DNA of 7,281 nucleotides from Thioglobus_B sp964566765 (GTDB taxonomy: Bacteria > Pseudomonadota > Gammaproteobacteria > PS1 > Pseudothioglobaceae): the NCBI GenBank assembly GCA_964566765.1, contig CAZMJI010000056.1:1-7281 (forward strand), written 5' to 3'. Of the stretch, positions 6,766 through 7,281 are shown in pieces. How positions within the stretch are numbered: the stretch's first letter is position 1; each line of letters opens with the position of its first letter. The position numbers were made by a program, and so were the translations under genes. The notes below the pieces were generated by a model. It saw only the letters and a program-made list of their open reading frames with translations. It searched no databases and was not told the origin of the DNA.

Positions 6766-6792
6766 AAAAAGCGTCGTTATCGGCGCTTTTTT
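6766..6792. terminator. Intrinsic terminator after the aminotransferase, overlapping the ygiQ 3' end
   Basis: The hairpin has arms GCGTCG (6771-6776) and CGGCGC (6781-6786) around a TTAT loop. It is flanked by A5 (6766-6770) and T6 (6787-6792), so the stem can extend to 11 pairs on the + transcript with one G-U pair. It starts 22 nt after the aminotransferase stop. On the minus strand the same element has a T5 tract, but the G-U becomes a C-A mismatch, so it should terminate ygiQ less well. Confidence 0.9.
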
Positions 6793-7281
6793 GTGCCCCG
6801 GCGAATGCGATGATGAAAATCACCGGTTGTTTTTCTGGCGGTGGGTTTTGTCTTAACCTTGCCACCTGCCCCCTTAGCCTTAGAAGAAGGAATCAGACAG
6901 TCTTCACCATGGCCAATCAATTCACTACGCCCCATACGCTTTAGCGCCTGCCTAAGTAGTGGCCAATTTTTAGGATCGTGATAGCGTAAAAACGCTTTGT
7001 GTAATTGACGTTGCTTGCCACTACGTGGGGTCTCCAGCGTCTGCGAGTCCCGAGTGACTTTCTGCAGTGGATTCAGTTCACTATGATACATCGCTGAGGC
7101 AATCGCCATTGGCGTGGGAATAAAGGCCTGCACCTGGTCTGGCTTAAATTCATTGCGCTTTAACCACAATGCCAGATTGAGCATGTCCTCATCGGTGGTG
7201 CCCGGATGTGAAGAGATAAAATAAGGGATCAAATATTGCTGCTTGCCCGCTTGTTTGGAATAACGCTCAAACAGCTTTTTA
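6777..7281 (-). CDS. ygiQ: YgiQ family radical SAM protein (UPF0313), C-terminal part (5' end outside window)
   Basis: The frame is open to the right edge, so the gene starts beyond the window; 167 C-terminal residues are visible. They match the C-terminal region (including the DUF3362 domain) of E. coli YgiQ, a radical SAM family protein of unknown reaction. Diagnostic stretches are QQYLIPYFISSHPGTTDEDM (visible 14-33), LALWLKRNEFKPDQVQAFIP, PTPMAIASAMYHSELNPL, KQRQLHKAFLRYHDPKNWP and a short GRSELIGHG segment. The radical SAM cysteine motif would lie in the missing part and cannot be checked. The last 36 residues are a low-complexity tail with 14 Lys/Arg, ending GTKKRR, probably disordered; basic tails are variable in this family. 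The TAA stop (6779-6777) lies in the loop of the terminator shared with the converging aminotransferase. Family assignment is strong; function is unknown. Confidence 0.93.
   Translation of the reverse strand, partial: KKLFERYSKQAGKQQYLIPYFISSHPGTTDEDMLNLALWLKRNEFKPDQVQAFIPTPMAIASAMYHSELNPLQKVTRDSQTLETPRSGKQRQLHKAFLRYHDPKNWPLLRQALKRMGRSELIGHGEDCLIPSSKAKGAGGKVKTKPTARKTTGDFHHRIRRGTKKRR

Overview
The window looks like a stretch of core chromosome from a gammaproteobacterium. The protein sequences are close to the gammaproteobacterial forms of AroC, UvrB, QueE and YgiQ. UvrB aligns with E. coli UvrB without gaps from its likely start through the beta-hairpin tyrosines. Base composition appears roughly balanced by eye. 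I cannot name a genus. There are no mobile elements, CRISPR arrays, RNA genes or signs of recent transfer, and the gene density is about 97%.

Layout, left to right. (1) The C-terminal two thirds of aroC (chorismate synthase) runs off the left edge on the + strand. It is followed 27 nt later by a complete SulP-family anion transporter with a C-terminal STAS domain, probably in the same transcript. (2) A 73-nt gap carries a strong promoter, a small inverted repeat over its -10 element and a good ribosome binding site. These serve a small heat-shock (Hsp20) protein with an N-terminal signal peptide, so it is predicted to be exported. (3) Converging on it, with only 9 nt between stop codons, is a minus-strand pair, uvrB then queE, overlapping by 20 nt. 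uvrB encodes the excision-repair damage verification subunit and queE encodes 7-carboxy-7-deazaguanine synthase of the queuosine pathway. (4) uvrB is divergent from a class I PLP-dependent aminotransferase (AspB-like). Their promoters appear to lie nearly on top of each other, and the uvrB -35 falls at the aminotransferase start codon. (5) A hairpin terminator closes the aminotransferase gene. It also overlaps the last codons of the converging ygiQ (radical SAM, UPF0313), whose C-terminal part runs off the right edge.

Functionally these are mostly independent housekeeping genes: aromatic amino acid synthesis, anion uptake, envelope proteostasis, DNA repair, tRNA modification and amino acid metabolism. 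I found no evidence of a new multi-gene system. The item most worth a second look is the exported Hsp20 protein and its promoter, which resembles both sigma-70 and sigma-32 (heat-shock) sites. The compact regulatory overlaps at uvrB/aminotransferase and at the ygiQ terminator come next.
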